Shown here: positions 21,082 through 32,523 of the stretch, one piece after another
Numbering within the stretch: the first letter of the stretch is position 1
How the letters are laid out: the number at the start of each line of letters is the position of its first letter
Assembly (NCBI GenBank): GCA_030704615.1
Contig: CM060732.1
Span: 33,649,053 to 33,709,052 of the forward strand
Direction: 5' to 3'
Source: Takakia lepidozioides
Lineage: Eukaryota; Streptophyta; Takakiopsida; Takakiales; Takakiaceae
DNA length: 60,000 nt
Notes under the pieces: model-generated
Told to the model about the DNA's origin: nothing
The model's database searches: none
What the model saw: only the letters and a program-made list of their open reading frames with translations
Position numbers and translations under genes: made by a program

Positions 21082-22080
21082 TCAATATATTTGACCACCT
21101 GTCACTAATTTAAAATCAAACTCCTCATGATGAAGGTGTGTGGATGTAAATCGTTGTAATCCTACACTCGGACCTTTACCCAAAATCAATCCAGAAGAAC
21201 CTTCCGTCCCAGCTGGCTTTACGGGAGCCCAATTCCTAGCCTTCCCTCTCCCGGAATTAAGCCAACTCGCTTCCCCCGGATCACCATTTCTCCTATGGAT
21301 GCCATCACAATGCCAACGACAACAGAGAAAGCAGGAAGGGAACAAGGAGGACGAGAAAGCAAGAAGAGCTCCTCTTCCTCCAGACACTTCCTCGCTGGTC
21401 TCGTCACTTGTTTCCTCTAACAATGAACAGAGAAAGGGCGCCGCCTAAACACGAATGCATTCATTTGGCCATCCAACCATCAAAATCCCCATTGTTTCCC
21501 CCCTCTCCCAAAGCCAGTCTAGCTGGCATTGCACTACCCCTCCCCAACCTTTTTTTCCTTCCACCTTCGGCTAGCGTGCCAGCAATTTACCATTACCCCA
21601 GCACCAGGCGCTTCCCCGATCAAACTGCAGCTTGTCGGCCCCTCATGCAGGATTCCATCTGAGAGATTGGGAACCCTTGCTTGGTCATCCCGACTTTCTT
21701 CATCTACATTGCTGATATTGTCTCTTGGGTGTTCACATTCCCTCTGCTCCTGGATGAATCTCGAGCACTAACACCCCTAATCCTCTCTGACGCCTCTTCT
21801 CGACTTTGGTCAGCAAAGGCAAGTAAGTGCCCCCCAGCAGTAATAGCGCCGAAACTGGTTTGGCGGGAAATTTCCAAGTCCCTCATCCTCCTCACCGTCT
21901 TTCACGGAGCTCCCTTCCATCGCTCGAATCTCCACTTTCTATGTCATTTGAAGAAATTTTCAATGTATGTATTGCCACACAAGTTTGGAGGGGTAGTTAC
22001 CTATACATGTCAAATATTTCAGGATAAGAAGCAAATTCAGGACCATCAAATCATCTGTGATGCGGATATGCCATAAGAGG
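21082..22080. other. Overlapping open frames, no recognised gene
   Basis: Both strands are open for 60-130 codons, probably because of moderate GC content. I recognise no domain. Part of it may be the outer portion of the Copia LTR or sequence flanking it. Confidence 0.4.
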
Positions 22081-22699
22081 ATATGGTGACCATCGTCATT
22101 ACATCCGTCAAAGGTGCACTTGTTATACTGTTTTGTTTCAACCTCATCTACACTGAAGGTGAAACTTTCCTGCTCAAGTGCAAACTAATTACAATCATCA
22201 TTGATAACCTTTGGGAACACCCTCTGTAAATGAAGGATTTTGGCCAATCCAACTGTGCTAACTTAGCCACAGCTTGTGCTGTCAAAAGCTCTATACAGGG
22301 GAGAGGGCCAAAGCCCAACTTGAAGGGCATATAGGAAGAGCATTGCTTGTCCTTCTTTCACTCCCTCCTCTGAATAATGGGTTTATTGGCATCGTGGGAG
22401 AAGATGTGATTGTCAACCTGTAATAAGCCCCACCATTTTCAAGGCCATGCATGGACTATCAATTGGCACCTGCAGTAAATCAACTGATTCCCGGTCAGTT
22501 GGTTATATCCTCTCGAGGCAAATTGCCTTCTCAGTTTCTCTCCCTCCACTTCCCTTCATCTTTCAGGCCTCACTACCTTACAGCACCACGGTGTACATGT
22601 ATGCTTTCTGGCAAATACAAATCAGTGCTAGGACTGCAAATTACACAACACCCAACTCACCCAAACTACCCACAACAAAGAATCTTCACCACATAAAAG

Positions 22700-25600
22700 C
22701 TCATTACAACGAACCTACCATAAAATTCCAGAACATACATGTGGGCATCCTGAGCATACTGAAAGTCATTTAGAATGGGAGGAGAGAATACATAATGGCC
22801 GGAATCTAAGATCCAGTAAAAAGAGAAGTTCTTGTATGTTTTGACAAAGCCTCCGGTTGAAGTAGATCCACAGTAAAGGGGAGATCGATCCTGGCTTCTA
22901 AAGCCCTCCAGTCCAGGCCACCTGTTCCCAAAACAATACCTCAGGTTCATGTTTTCAACATCCATGAATGTCCATCTCATATTTGTGCAAGAGAAGGAAG
23001 AAGAAATTAATGACAGAACAGGAGAACAAAAGAAAAAAGATGTATGACGTCCACAGAGGGCCACAAGGGCCCATGGGACAGGATAGAACAAATCAAGAAC
23101 TACATAGGACCTATAGGAAACAGTAGAACTACAAAAGAACCGAGATTTAACCATATCCTGCCATTGCTTGTACGTGGAGCACAGAGAGATGACTTGGAAC
23201 TGTGCTTGCGGAGCATAACATAACCTTGCTGATGATCAAAGTAATCCAGATACATATTAATGTAAGACAAGGAAACATGTGGAACAATATTCACTCAGTA
23301 CTTTAATTTTTGAACCCAGGCCTCGGTGCCCGGTGTGGAGCAGATCAGGTCCAGCTGCAACCATCAGGATTGAAAGTGAGAACTATCATCAAACTGTTTT
23401 ACATGTGCCAAGCTAGTTCAAATTCGTCCTGAGAATGTGTTTGGACATTTTCACACTTCATTTGAGGTAATACCATAGTGCAAAGAGCAAATATAGACAG
23501 ACAAACAATTCACTCACCTGGCCAGAATAAATAGTCACCTTGACACCAAGTGACAACAATTCATCTACCTGTACATGGAAAACCTCAAATTTATCAGATT
23601 CTATATCTTCGAACACTGCGGCCAAGGTACCTTCCATCATAAATGCCAAACTTTGACCAGGTAAAACAGTAAAGAACAGGAAACAAACTGAGACTATGAT
23701 GTTCAAAGCTATGGTCTGCTTACAAACTGAATGGTATCCTTCATGAAGTCACCCGCAAGTGCATTGAAGACAGGATCTGATGATATCACCCATCTGTATG
23801 AACACCAAGCATATTAGCCGTCTTTGAGGATCTGCTTTGAAAAGACATACAATACTGAACAGATGCACATACTGGCAAATGGAAGCGGGAATGCAGAGTT
23901 AAACCATAGCAGGTAAGAAGAGAGGCCACTAGAAATCTAGTTGGTAAGAGGTGAGGCATAGAAGCTGGGTCTTACTTTACGCTTGCTGGGATGATTCCAA
24001 GTTTTTTACGAACTACTGTATTCATAAGTTCTTGCAGAGTCAGGGGTAGTGTTGTGCTCTTCTGTCCACCGTCTTTATGTTCAGGGTAACTATGCAGGAG
24101 TACACCAGAAAATCCATGGAACGCTCCTGTTGATGAAGCAAATGCTGTTGATTGGACTGAAGCTGCTTCGTCGGCATATAGAATGTTGTAGAAATTCTGC
24201 ACCCTCACACCACTATTGGGGTGAATTACAAAACTCATACTAAATTTAAGAAGAGAAAGAGGAGCGAGCTTTGTTCAGTAGCTGAAAACAGTGAGCTCTG
24301 TGAGCAAAAATCCAAGTCACAAGGGCAGAAGGGTGAAATAAGCAAGAGAGAAGCACATTGAGGTGATGCCATACCACATAATTACTCGACTGCCAAACAA
24401 GGTTGGACACGTTGATCCAAGAATTTGTAGCATCCTCAAATTGGCCCTCCCCAACCAAAGAAGCTGTTTTGTCAACAGCTCTGCCATCCTCAACCAGCAG
24501 AGGAGTAAAAGTAGATTCATTCAGACGTTTGTTAATGATTTCTACAACCAAAACCTCTCTCTTCTTCCTCTCTCACACATTCCTCTGGTCCTACAGTTTC
24601 AGAGCACTCCACTCTGTGATGAGAAGGTTCATTGCCAATGCTGTAATCAACATCATGCTTTCCAGCAAGGTGTTGATATCCAGTCCTCACATTGACATCA
24701 ATCCCCTAGAACCAGATTGTCATCCGGCACTATGGGACTTTGACCTGAGTTTCATGCCCTGATGGATTTACCATCCATGGTGGCCTGGGGTCTGCATCCA
24801 CAGAGACCATGGCCTGAGCAAGGATACCGCATGACCAAAGTTCACAGAAAATGGTGACATTTACACATTTGTCTCACATAAATGGAAGCACTAAATTATT
24901 TGCATGGCGAAGAGAATTACTGGTTCACAATGGCAGCTTTCCCAAAATCCAAACGCGAGTTGGCCTGTAGAAAGCTCCCCCATGACCACTGCAATCACAC
25001 ACTTGTGACTGAGACGCATGAAATCCATTCTTCTGCCTGTCCTCTCCTCCACCTCCCTCCTTTGTTCTACAGTGCGAGATTGCAAAAAAGCTTCATGCAG
25101 TGATATTTTGGGTCCTCGCGGTTGGGTTGATACAAACCCTTTGACAAGGCAATGCTAGAACATCAACTACTGCAAGGGATAAAACAAGGATACGGCAATA
25201 AGCAGCCTCTAAATGGAAAGGGTGATTGTTAAAAGCATTCTGCAGAAGTCATGGCTGTGAAGCAGAAATCAGCAAACTCTGCAAGCTTTGACCAAGTTAC
25301 CATGGAATCAAGAGGAGAAATCCATGAGTCTCCAAGTGCCACTCCTGACAAACAGAGACAAACACAGGCCCCCTATTATGAGAAGCAAGAAGTCCATAAA
25401 CATTTTTCATTTGATCCTTGGTTATTCTCTCACTTGACAACCACAGTCCTGCTCCTTTGCCTTTTCCAAAATTCTGGAATGACACTTCTGTCTAAAATTG
25501 AATGAAGCACTTCTTCACCTATAAGCACCATTCATCATTGTGTATAACCCCTTGCAAAACAATGTTTGATTTTGGCTTGTGTGCCTCATATTGGCAAGAC

Positions 25601-27522
25601 TCTGTGTGGGGCAGGAGAGATACACATAAACCCGCAAGAGGGTTACCCACAACAGAAGAACATACCTCCAAAGTTCAGGTCCAAAGTTTTGGCTGCAATA
25701 GCTTTGTGGATGACCACGCCAAACTCACTTGCGAACTTTCCCCCATATGATTCCGAGAAGACAAAAAAAGGACGTTTCCTCAGGGCAGGATGCAACTGCA
25801 GAAACTGCTGGAGAAAGCTAAGAAGGTCATAAACGACTTGTGTGTTGTTGGTGGGTAACAAGGAGAGGTGATCGACATAGCTGAATCCTGGATTTGGCAG
25901 AAATTACACGTAAGGAGAGTGAAAATCTCTGGATAACCCCAAGAAAGTTGGAATGTCATCTCCACATTGACATGTGGATGATTGATCACAAAACATAAGG
26001 AAACAGTCCACATAATACAGATATAGGACAGCAAATCTGTTGGGAGGATAGGCGACAGTAAGCAAGCAAGACAGAAACTATGTATTGTCCACAGGGGCTT
26101 CCCCAGGGACCAAGGGACAGATTACAGCAACAAACAGACCAATTGAACAAATAGTTTATGTGCTATATGGGGCCTGAAATGCCTTTGTAGCTCCCCTAAT
26201 ACCACACTTGATGGATTTGTTTCTTCGATTTTTGGATCTGGGGTCTTCCTCCATTCAAAAGAGAAAAAGAGAGGAAAGTAAGCCGTCATCGCACATGTAA
26301 GAGAAATACATTGCATGACTTCATGGAACCAAGATGATCTACAACATAGTCATGTTCAAAAGTGCACCTGCGCCAACGGGATTTTCCTGCGCATGACCGA
26401 AAAAACAATGTTTGTATTTCTTCAGTCAACTCACTGTACAAGCTGGAGATTCCTGTCATGTAGAACAGGGTTGCAAAGCAGGATTGTACAAATATGCGCT
26501 CTGATTGTAATTGATTCCCCAATCTGTGTTTGAAGCAAAGTACATGTTTGGCCAAATCCAATTCTTGAGGCATCTTCAAGCTGAAGAAGACCAATACAAA
26601 CAAAAACATCTCATCTGGATTCCAATTAAGTTTGAGGAAATTGTGAGCTAACCACGAAGAGAAGGTCTGCCTTTTGGAGCCAGCTGGAATTGCGAGGCGT
26701 CAAGTTTGTCTCCAAGGGACCCACCTCGGAGAAATCACCAATGCCCACACCTGATGCCCCCTGCGCACCATGCACAACTTTCCCAAGTAGATTGATGGCA
26801 CCAGCCTAGTTGTCAATGTGTAATACATCTCTCTTGGGCACTATAAGCCCTCCGGTGGATATAACAAATTTCTTTCTTTCACGCAGCTTATTCTACAATC
26901 AAGCGAGAAGGTAGTAGACAGACTTACCGGGCCACCCTGCAGCCACATAAGCACTGGCACAGCTGTGGTATTTGTTACTTTGGTGGTGCTGTGATAGAGC
27001 CACCAGAACATGTGCGCTCCTGCGTTCACAAAACGGCATTAGACTAAAGAAGAATGTTTCTCTTCCCTTTACCGATTTGAGGCAAATTGATTTACATCAG
27101 GCCTTCTCTCTACCTTGGCTCCGCAAACCTTTTGACAGACATCTGCGTAGCAAAGATGCATGAATTCCTAATTCCGATGTATCAATTGTCAATTTCAGAT
27201 GTTGTTCAGGTGCGAAACATCACAGTCACCAGCACCCCCTGCGGATATCTCCCCTGGTCACCTCAGTAACTTGTGTGATAATTTCAGCCTGGAAACTGCT
27301 GTGAAAGGTAAGAAAGACTGAACAAAGCCTACCAGGTCGAACATCAAGGTAGCCCCAGTGTTCGGACCCGTCCTCTGTGCCTCCAATCACCGGTCCCGTC
27401 CTCACCTCAGGGAGAGCAGAGCACAACAGGAGTGCTACTGCTACAATTCGAAACCGCCCACCTCGCAACGTCATCCTTTCTGTCGCCATTTCGGCCTGTG
27501 GAGATTTCCACCAGGGTCGCAT
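22700..27522 (-). CDS. Serine carboxypeptidase-like protein, SCPL51/RISC type (peptidase S10)
   Basis: Secreted or vacuolar alpha/beta-hydrolase removing C-terminal residues. Supported exons (minus strand): 27522-27333 (ATG, signal peptide RIVAVALLLCSALPEVRTG, then EHWGYLDVRPG), 27020-26938 (AHMFWWLYHS...WLQGGP), 26760-26653 (GASGVGIGDFSEVGPL), 26386-26368 (19-nt exon, ENPVGA), 25887-25666 (GFSYVD...FVFSESYGGK, nucleophile Ser), 25344-25301 (GVALGDSWISPLDS), about 24530-24378, 24196-23976, 23793-23724, 23568-23518 (VDELLSLGVKVTIYSGQ), 23354-23302 (LDLICSTPGTEAWVQKL) and 22921 to about 22700. The Asp region (YSGQLDLICS) is present and the His block reads WILDSGHYV. The VP-D-P continuation of that block is not recognisable, so the 3' end is uncertain or damaged. 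At least one exon between 25300 and 24550 is unresolved. Confidence 0.85.
26368..26386 (-). other. 19-nt microexon of the carboxypeptidase gene
   Basis: GAAAATCCCGTTGGCGCAG encodes ENPVGA plus the first base of Gly. It is bordered by a CAG acceptor and a GTGCAC donor. Joining 26653 (FV), this exon and 25887 (GATTCAGC) restores the conserved family stretch D/E-NPVGAGFSYV without a frame break. Confidence 0.75.
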
Positions 27523-27599
27523 GGATTCAGATGCAGCCAACGACTGCAGATTTTGAGTTGCTATTTACGATGGAGTTCACATTGGTCACCAAATTTGGT

Positions 27600-30500
27600 G
27601 TCCGAGGGTGAGAGACATCGAGAGCCTGTCTACCGGAATTGGAATTGGAGTACAAATGCTAGAACCAATGCTGGCAATGTGAAGAGTCAAGTAGGTTCCG
27701 ATAGAGGCGAAAAACGGCACTGTATGATGGCAGTAATTTTGGGATGTATATGAGGTGTATGCGCTTCAGTATATGAGAGGAGCTGGAGGGGCAAAACTGG
27801 ACCCAGTAGCTTGACTCTCAAGATCCTTTCAGAAGAGGGAGCGAGAGAATATGGGATAGAGAATTACAATCTAAAAGAGCTGAAGGAAGGAGAGAGGGGA
27901 ACGAGATGGGCAATGGAGGCCAATCTTATCGTCGCAATAATGGTGGGGCACAAAAATGGAATTGACATCGTGCTGTAACATCACGGTGAGGGAGAAACGC
28001 CCACTGAGAAGACAGGCACTGACATCTTCAAGGACTGTTGGACCAATATTGTAATCTGACCTGAGCTCCCAGACCATACATCTGTGTGTGGAAGGTAGAC
28101 AGTCAAGCAAGCCAGATAAACGGGGAAATGTTAAAGGTGGTAGTAATCGCCATGGTGGCAACCATCGATCAGCCTACAACAAGTCGGCCATGAGGACAGC
28201 CTGAAATTCGAATGTGTAACTGTCTTCGCCACAAGACTTCTTCTCAGGTTGCTAGATTTTATTAATGCGAGGGCCAAATTCTGGGCGCATTCAAGAGCCA
28301 GAGGACAGGTTCCCAGTGTCCAGAAATACCAAGAAGAAACCTGCAGAATGAGCCAAGTAATAGCAGTGCCCCCCTTGTCAGTCTCCCTGTCTTACAGTCT
28401 AGATGGGCTTTCTATCGTTTGAAAAGTTTTTTTTCTCAAACTTTGATACAAGATTTGGACTTGGGAACTGAATCGCAGTGGTATGATGAGGTGATGCGGT
28501 AAGAATGATGACTTGTTCAAAACCCCGCTCTTTACATGAATGTGATCGGAACTCGTACTTTGATGGGAAGCAAATCTGAGTACACGAACCCCAAACAAAA
28601 TACGGTCAGGACTGAGGAGGGCGTGAAATCTTGATCAGCATCATTTTTACTGCGCACACTCAATGAGGCACTCGTACATTAATGTGTATGTAACATACTC
28701 TGCAGTGCATACCTGGCCCGCAAATTATAGCAAAGTGGCCATATATGATTGTGCGTGGCTTGTCCAAGGGTGTTGACTGGCGGCTGGTTGACTGACTAAC
28801 CAGTATTTTACTATAAACATCGGTGGACCGTGGACGGTATGGAGTCCATGATCTGTAGATACCAGAGGCAGTTGGGTGCTGAATTCAGACTAAAAATGGA
28901 GATGAACACCTGCCTCCAACTTTTATGCTGTCCACTGTCCACATGTTGGATTGCAAACCACACTGCGTTGTTGGGAGCCCAATGCAGTGCCACAAGTAGT
29001 CCTATCGAACCATCGAACTGAGCGCTTTTCTCAACGCTTTGTATCTTCCTCGATTCTCGTCGGATTTTCCTACAGTAACAGCAAAATTGTAGCTGGGAGC
29101 AAGGGCTCTTCAAAGGAACCTTCCTCAGGCTCATTGGTTGCCAATGGAAGAAAGCTGTGGCAATTTTCCGGGTCAAAATCGTGAGATGCGGGCAGATCGG
29201 CCCTTGCCCGCTGCCCGAATCTTGGGCAGCGGTGCTGACGGTCCGCACGGCTGCAGTGAATGCAGGGTGGCAGGGCGGGTGCCCTGGGGTGACCCCATAT
29301 TCAGTGGGGTGGACCATTGGATAAGCCCTGAGAAACAAAGGGGAAGAAATTGGCCAAAATTGGGGCAGGAGGACTTGATTTTGACAACCCAGTTTTCCCA
29401 AACAACACACCCAATTGTTTCCCAAAACCACAAGGGTGGTAAACTGCAGTCTTTGGATGCCAAAATTATGAGAAGATGTAGTCAATTGGCTTAAGCCCGT
29501 TTGGGAAATCAGAAATACATTCTTCTTTGGAAGAAGTCTATAATCACCAATTGGTAGATGGGGAAGTGGAATATAAACAGAGTCTGCGAGGTCGACAAAC
29601 TTTTGAGTTATGCTCACAACAAAGTTATAAGATTGTCCATCATGGGATGGTTTCAGCGCATATTCCTCTTGTCGTTGGGTTGTGGGAGCATCTGGTTTAA
29701 ATTACCTAAAAACCTGCATAGCTTTACAAAAAGACCCAAGTTTAAATGGTGCAGTGATGGCAACTGCTACCAGTTGTTTGTCAACAAGTTTTATCAACCA
29801 ACAAATTACTCTAATTACTCATAGGCTAATTACTCATAGGACCCACAAATGCCTAAGGTGGGTAAGGGATGTAAGTAGTGAATACAAATGTGAATGAGGG
29901 TAAGCACAAAAAAATTGTATCATTACACATGCCCAAGCCGCCTAGCTTGGGTTCATCAATCCTCAATACTGGTCTCAAGCCGAGTACGACAATAGTTTAT
30001 ACTTAGACTGGTATGGTAGGTAAGGGGGTAGGTCCAGTGTTCAAAACCCGGGGTCCAGGGTATAGCCAGGGTATACGCCCCAAGACATACCCAACTGGTA
30101 TGTTCTACAATACCCGTACTCATACCAGTGCACATACCCGGGCCAACTGGCACATACCAGTGCAACATTGGTATGGACATTCTGCGTACTGTGACACCTT
30201 GGAAGGTGCCTGCACAACATCATCCCACTTCTTAACTAGTAAGGGCCGGGTTCCATGGGCACTCCCAAAACGCCCGGGCCGGGTTGTCTTCGATGTGTCT
30301 TCCACTGACTACACCACTCCGTTAATTTGTTGGTTGCTTATCGTCGTAGAAAATTAAGTTTGTTGCGCCCTTTACCTTACCACCCCCACTCCCCCAACTT
30401 TAATCAGGACCGGACAAACACCAGGCCGGCTTTTGTAGCCAATAAAAACATTCTTCTCGCCAACTATACATTCTGTTCACAGGAGGAGGGATCCCAGGAG

Positions 30501-31500
30501 GAGGGATCCGATGAGAATAGCAGGGATCTATGTACATTGTACTCCCAGATGTTGCGGTGTTCGATTCCATCAAGGGTGGTGGACCCGTTTTTACCTCTTT
30601 TGTGTAAATGTGGAGTCCTGTGGGTATTTCCTTTCTTTCTTGAGGAGCTTCTTGGAACCGGATTTTCTGAACGAGCTACGGAAAGCTGCCAGTTGGGAAT
30701 GTGCTTGCATCACCTGACCTCACCTCTCTTCCCAGAAGAGAGGAAGCCTATCCTGCATGCACTCCTCCAATTTCTCACCCCATCCCCACCTCTCTACTCC
30801 GATTCTTGGACTCAACAACATGCATACGTTTGTTCGAGGCATTTACTCCTCGATGTAAAGCTGTTCAGAGGATTTGCAAAGAGGGAGAAAGGGAGGTGAG
30901 TCCAGAGCAATGAAGACACAAGACACTCATGTGAAAGAGAGATTCCGTAGACTGAAAGGTGCTTTTCCCTCCTTGATCTAGATGTGGGTCTTCTCAAGGT
31001 ACCTTACCTAGAGCCTTTTTGGTCAGAGGGAAACAGTACGTGACAACTGACAGCAGCGTGGCAGGCATGGCTGCTCAGAAGGCAGTAAAGTAAAGGGAAA
31101 TATACTTGGGAGGCGAGATGGTGCCACGCTGCTTGTGCTGCACACTTAATCCCATTAAGTGTTGTCATGTCTGTGGGATGTGTTGTTTGCATCTGACATC
31201 CTTGGGAGCGTCAGCTTGCAGGCCTCATTGATGAACAGTTTGACCTGCACCATCAAGACCTTCCTGTATGACCTGCATATGGGAGGCTGCTCTCCCTAGT
31301 TATCTCATAGGCTATCACCCACCAACAACACCGCTTTGCATAACACAGACGATATCCATTACCTTCCTTTCAATTGATCATCAACTGTTCATTGTTCATA
31401 TCTTTGAACGCTGATCCCTCTACTTAGTTAGTAACATGGGTATTTCCATACTACGGCTCCACATGAATCTTCGAAACTAAGCTTAGGAAAATAAAAAGGA
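27600..31500. other. Intergenic stretch with no supported gene
   Basis: Several open frames exist on both strands, the longest 268 codons on the minus strand at 28811-29617, but none resembles a known protein. About 29390-29510 contains an imperfect inverted pair (CCCAGTTTTCCCAAAC and GCCCGTTTGGGAAA) that may be ends of a small element. About 30010-30330 is rich in CATACC/GGTATG motifs and CCCGGG-like runs, probably a repeat. It shares a (T)CTAACTAGTAAGGGC block with about 50953-50968. Confidence 0.4.
30480..30510. repeat. 15-bp tandem duplication
   Basis: AGGAGGAGGGATCCC is followed at once by AGGAGGAGGGATCCG. Confidence 0.8.
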
Positions 31501-31536
31501 ACACCATGCAGCTTTTCAAGCTCAGCATGCAGATGT

Positions 31537-31975
31537 CTACAAGTTTTCATGCCAAAAAACCCTCGTGTTCGAGAGAGCACAAAAGCAGTTGCCTTTTGTT
31601 GTTTTCATGTGCATCAACCATAATGGAAGGGCTGGGATCTGCTCTGTTCTGAATGTGGGCATGGTGCGTCTGTCAAGTAGTCTAGATCTCAACTGGATTG
31701 CATGATTCCCTTCAACCAACCAAATGTCATACTTATTTGTGAACCAAGCACCACCATTACCTGTGGGCTTGAGATCCATTTTCACCTCTTAAAAGCCAAC
31801 TGAACCCTTGTGCATCAAGTACACATCACAATCCTTCAACTCATGTTGGTGGCAATCCCACAAAGCATGTTTTTCTGCGAGGTCATTGAATTGATGCTGG
31901 AAGAACGCCAAGCTATACACTTTGAAAATACACTGCTGAAATTTTCTCAGCCTTAGCACCATTTACCACCAACCA
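31537..31975 (-). pseudogene. Unrecognised ORF of about 145 codons with one internal stop
   Basis: A single minus-strand frame reads MVLRLRKFQQCIFKVYSLAF, QHQFNDLAEKHALWDCHQHE, LKDCDVYLMHKGSVGF, stop (near 31790), then EVKMDLKPTGNGGAWFTNKY, DIWLVEGNHAIQLRSRLLD, ending LSNTRVFWHENL. The composition looks protein-coding and one stop separates the halves. I do not recognise the family; it may be a decayed gene or an exon of a gene lying downstream of the coiled-coil gene. Confidence 0.35.
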
Positions 31976-32523
31976 TGTGGCAGGATTGAAATCATACACT
32001 TACTGATCTTGCCATTGTGTTCTCTCATCCAGATAAATTATCTTTAAGGAAAAGATAAATGAAGACATGCATGTATACAATTGTTACAGAGATGGAAGAG
32101 AGTCACTACCTAAACTGCACCCTCCCATTATTTCTCCATTTGTGTTTTGGTACATTGTTAAGCGGAATGTGAGTCCACCAGCTGTCCTCAGTCAGTAGAG
32201 GCACATTTCACTTGGACTATCAGCAGTCGCGACATATTTCGATTTGTATCCTCAATGTAGGAGGCTCCAGAGGAGGGAGCTTGCAGGAAGAGCTCATAGA
32301 GGCTTACCGTCAGGATATTCCTCATCTTTCGAGCAGACCCTTGGTATAGAAGCCACAGCATCGACGTGTTCCAACCTCCCAGAAACTTTCTTACCAACCT
32401 TCAAGGACGGGAGCAGATAATTCTCAGGTATCATAATGAGTTGGTCTGTGCCTGCAGACAACTACTCTCTATGGAAGAAGCTACAAGTAAATACATCTTC
32501 ACATCTGCACATGGAGCGTGTCC

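Noticed and set aside
29390-29510. Possible miniature inverted-repeat transposon
   Set aside because: The inverted match is short and imperfect and no target duplication is evident, so it is not called as an element.
28811-29617. 268-codon open frame on the minus strand
   Set aside because: No recognisable motif, no splice context, and an overlapping open frame on the other strand. Composition suggests chance openness in a moderately GC-rich repeat.
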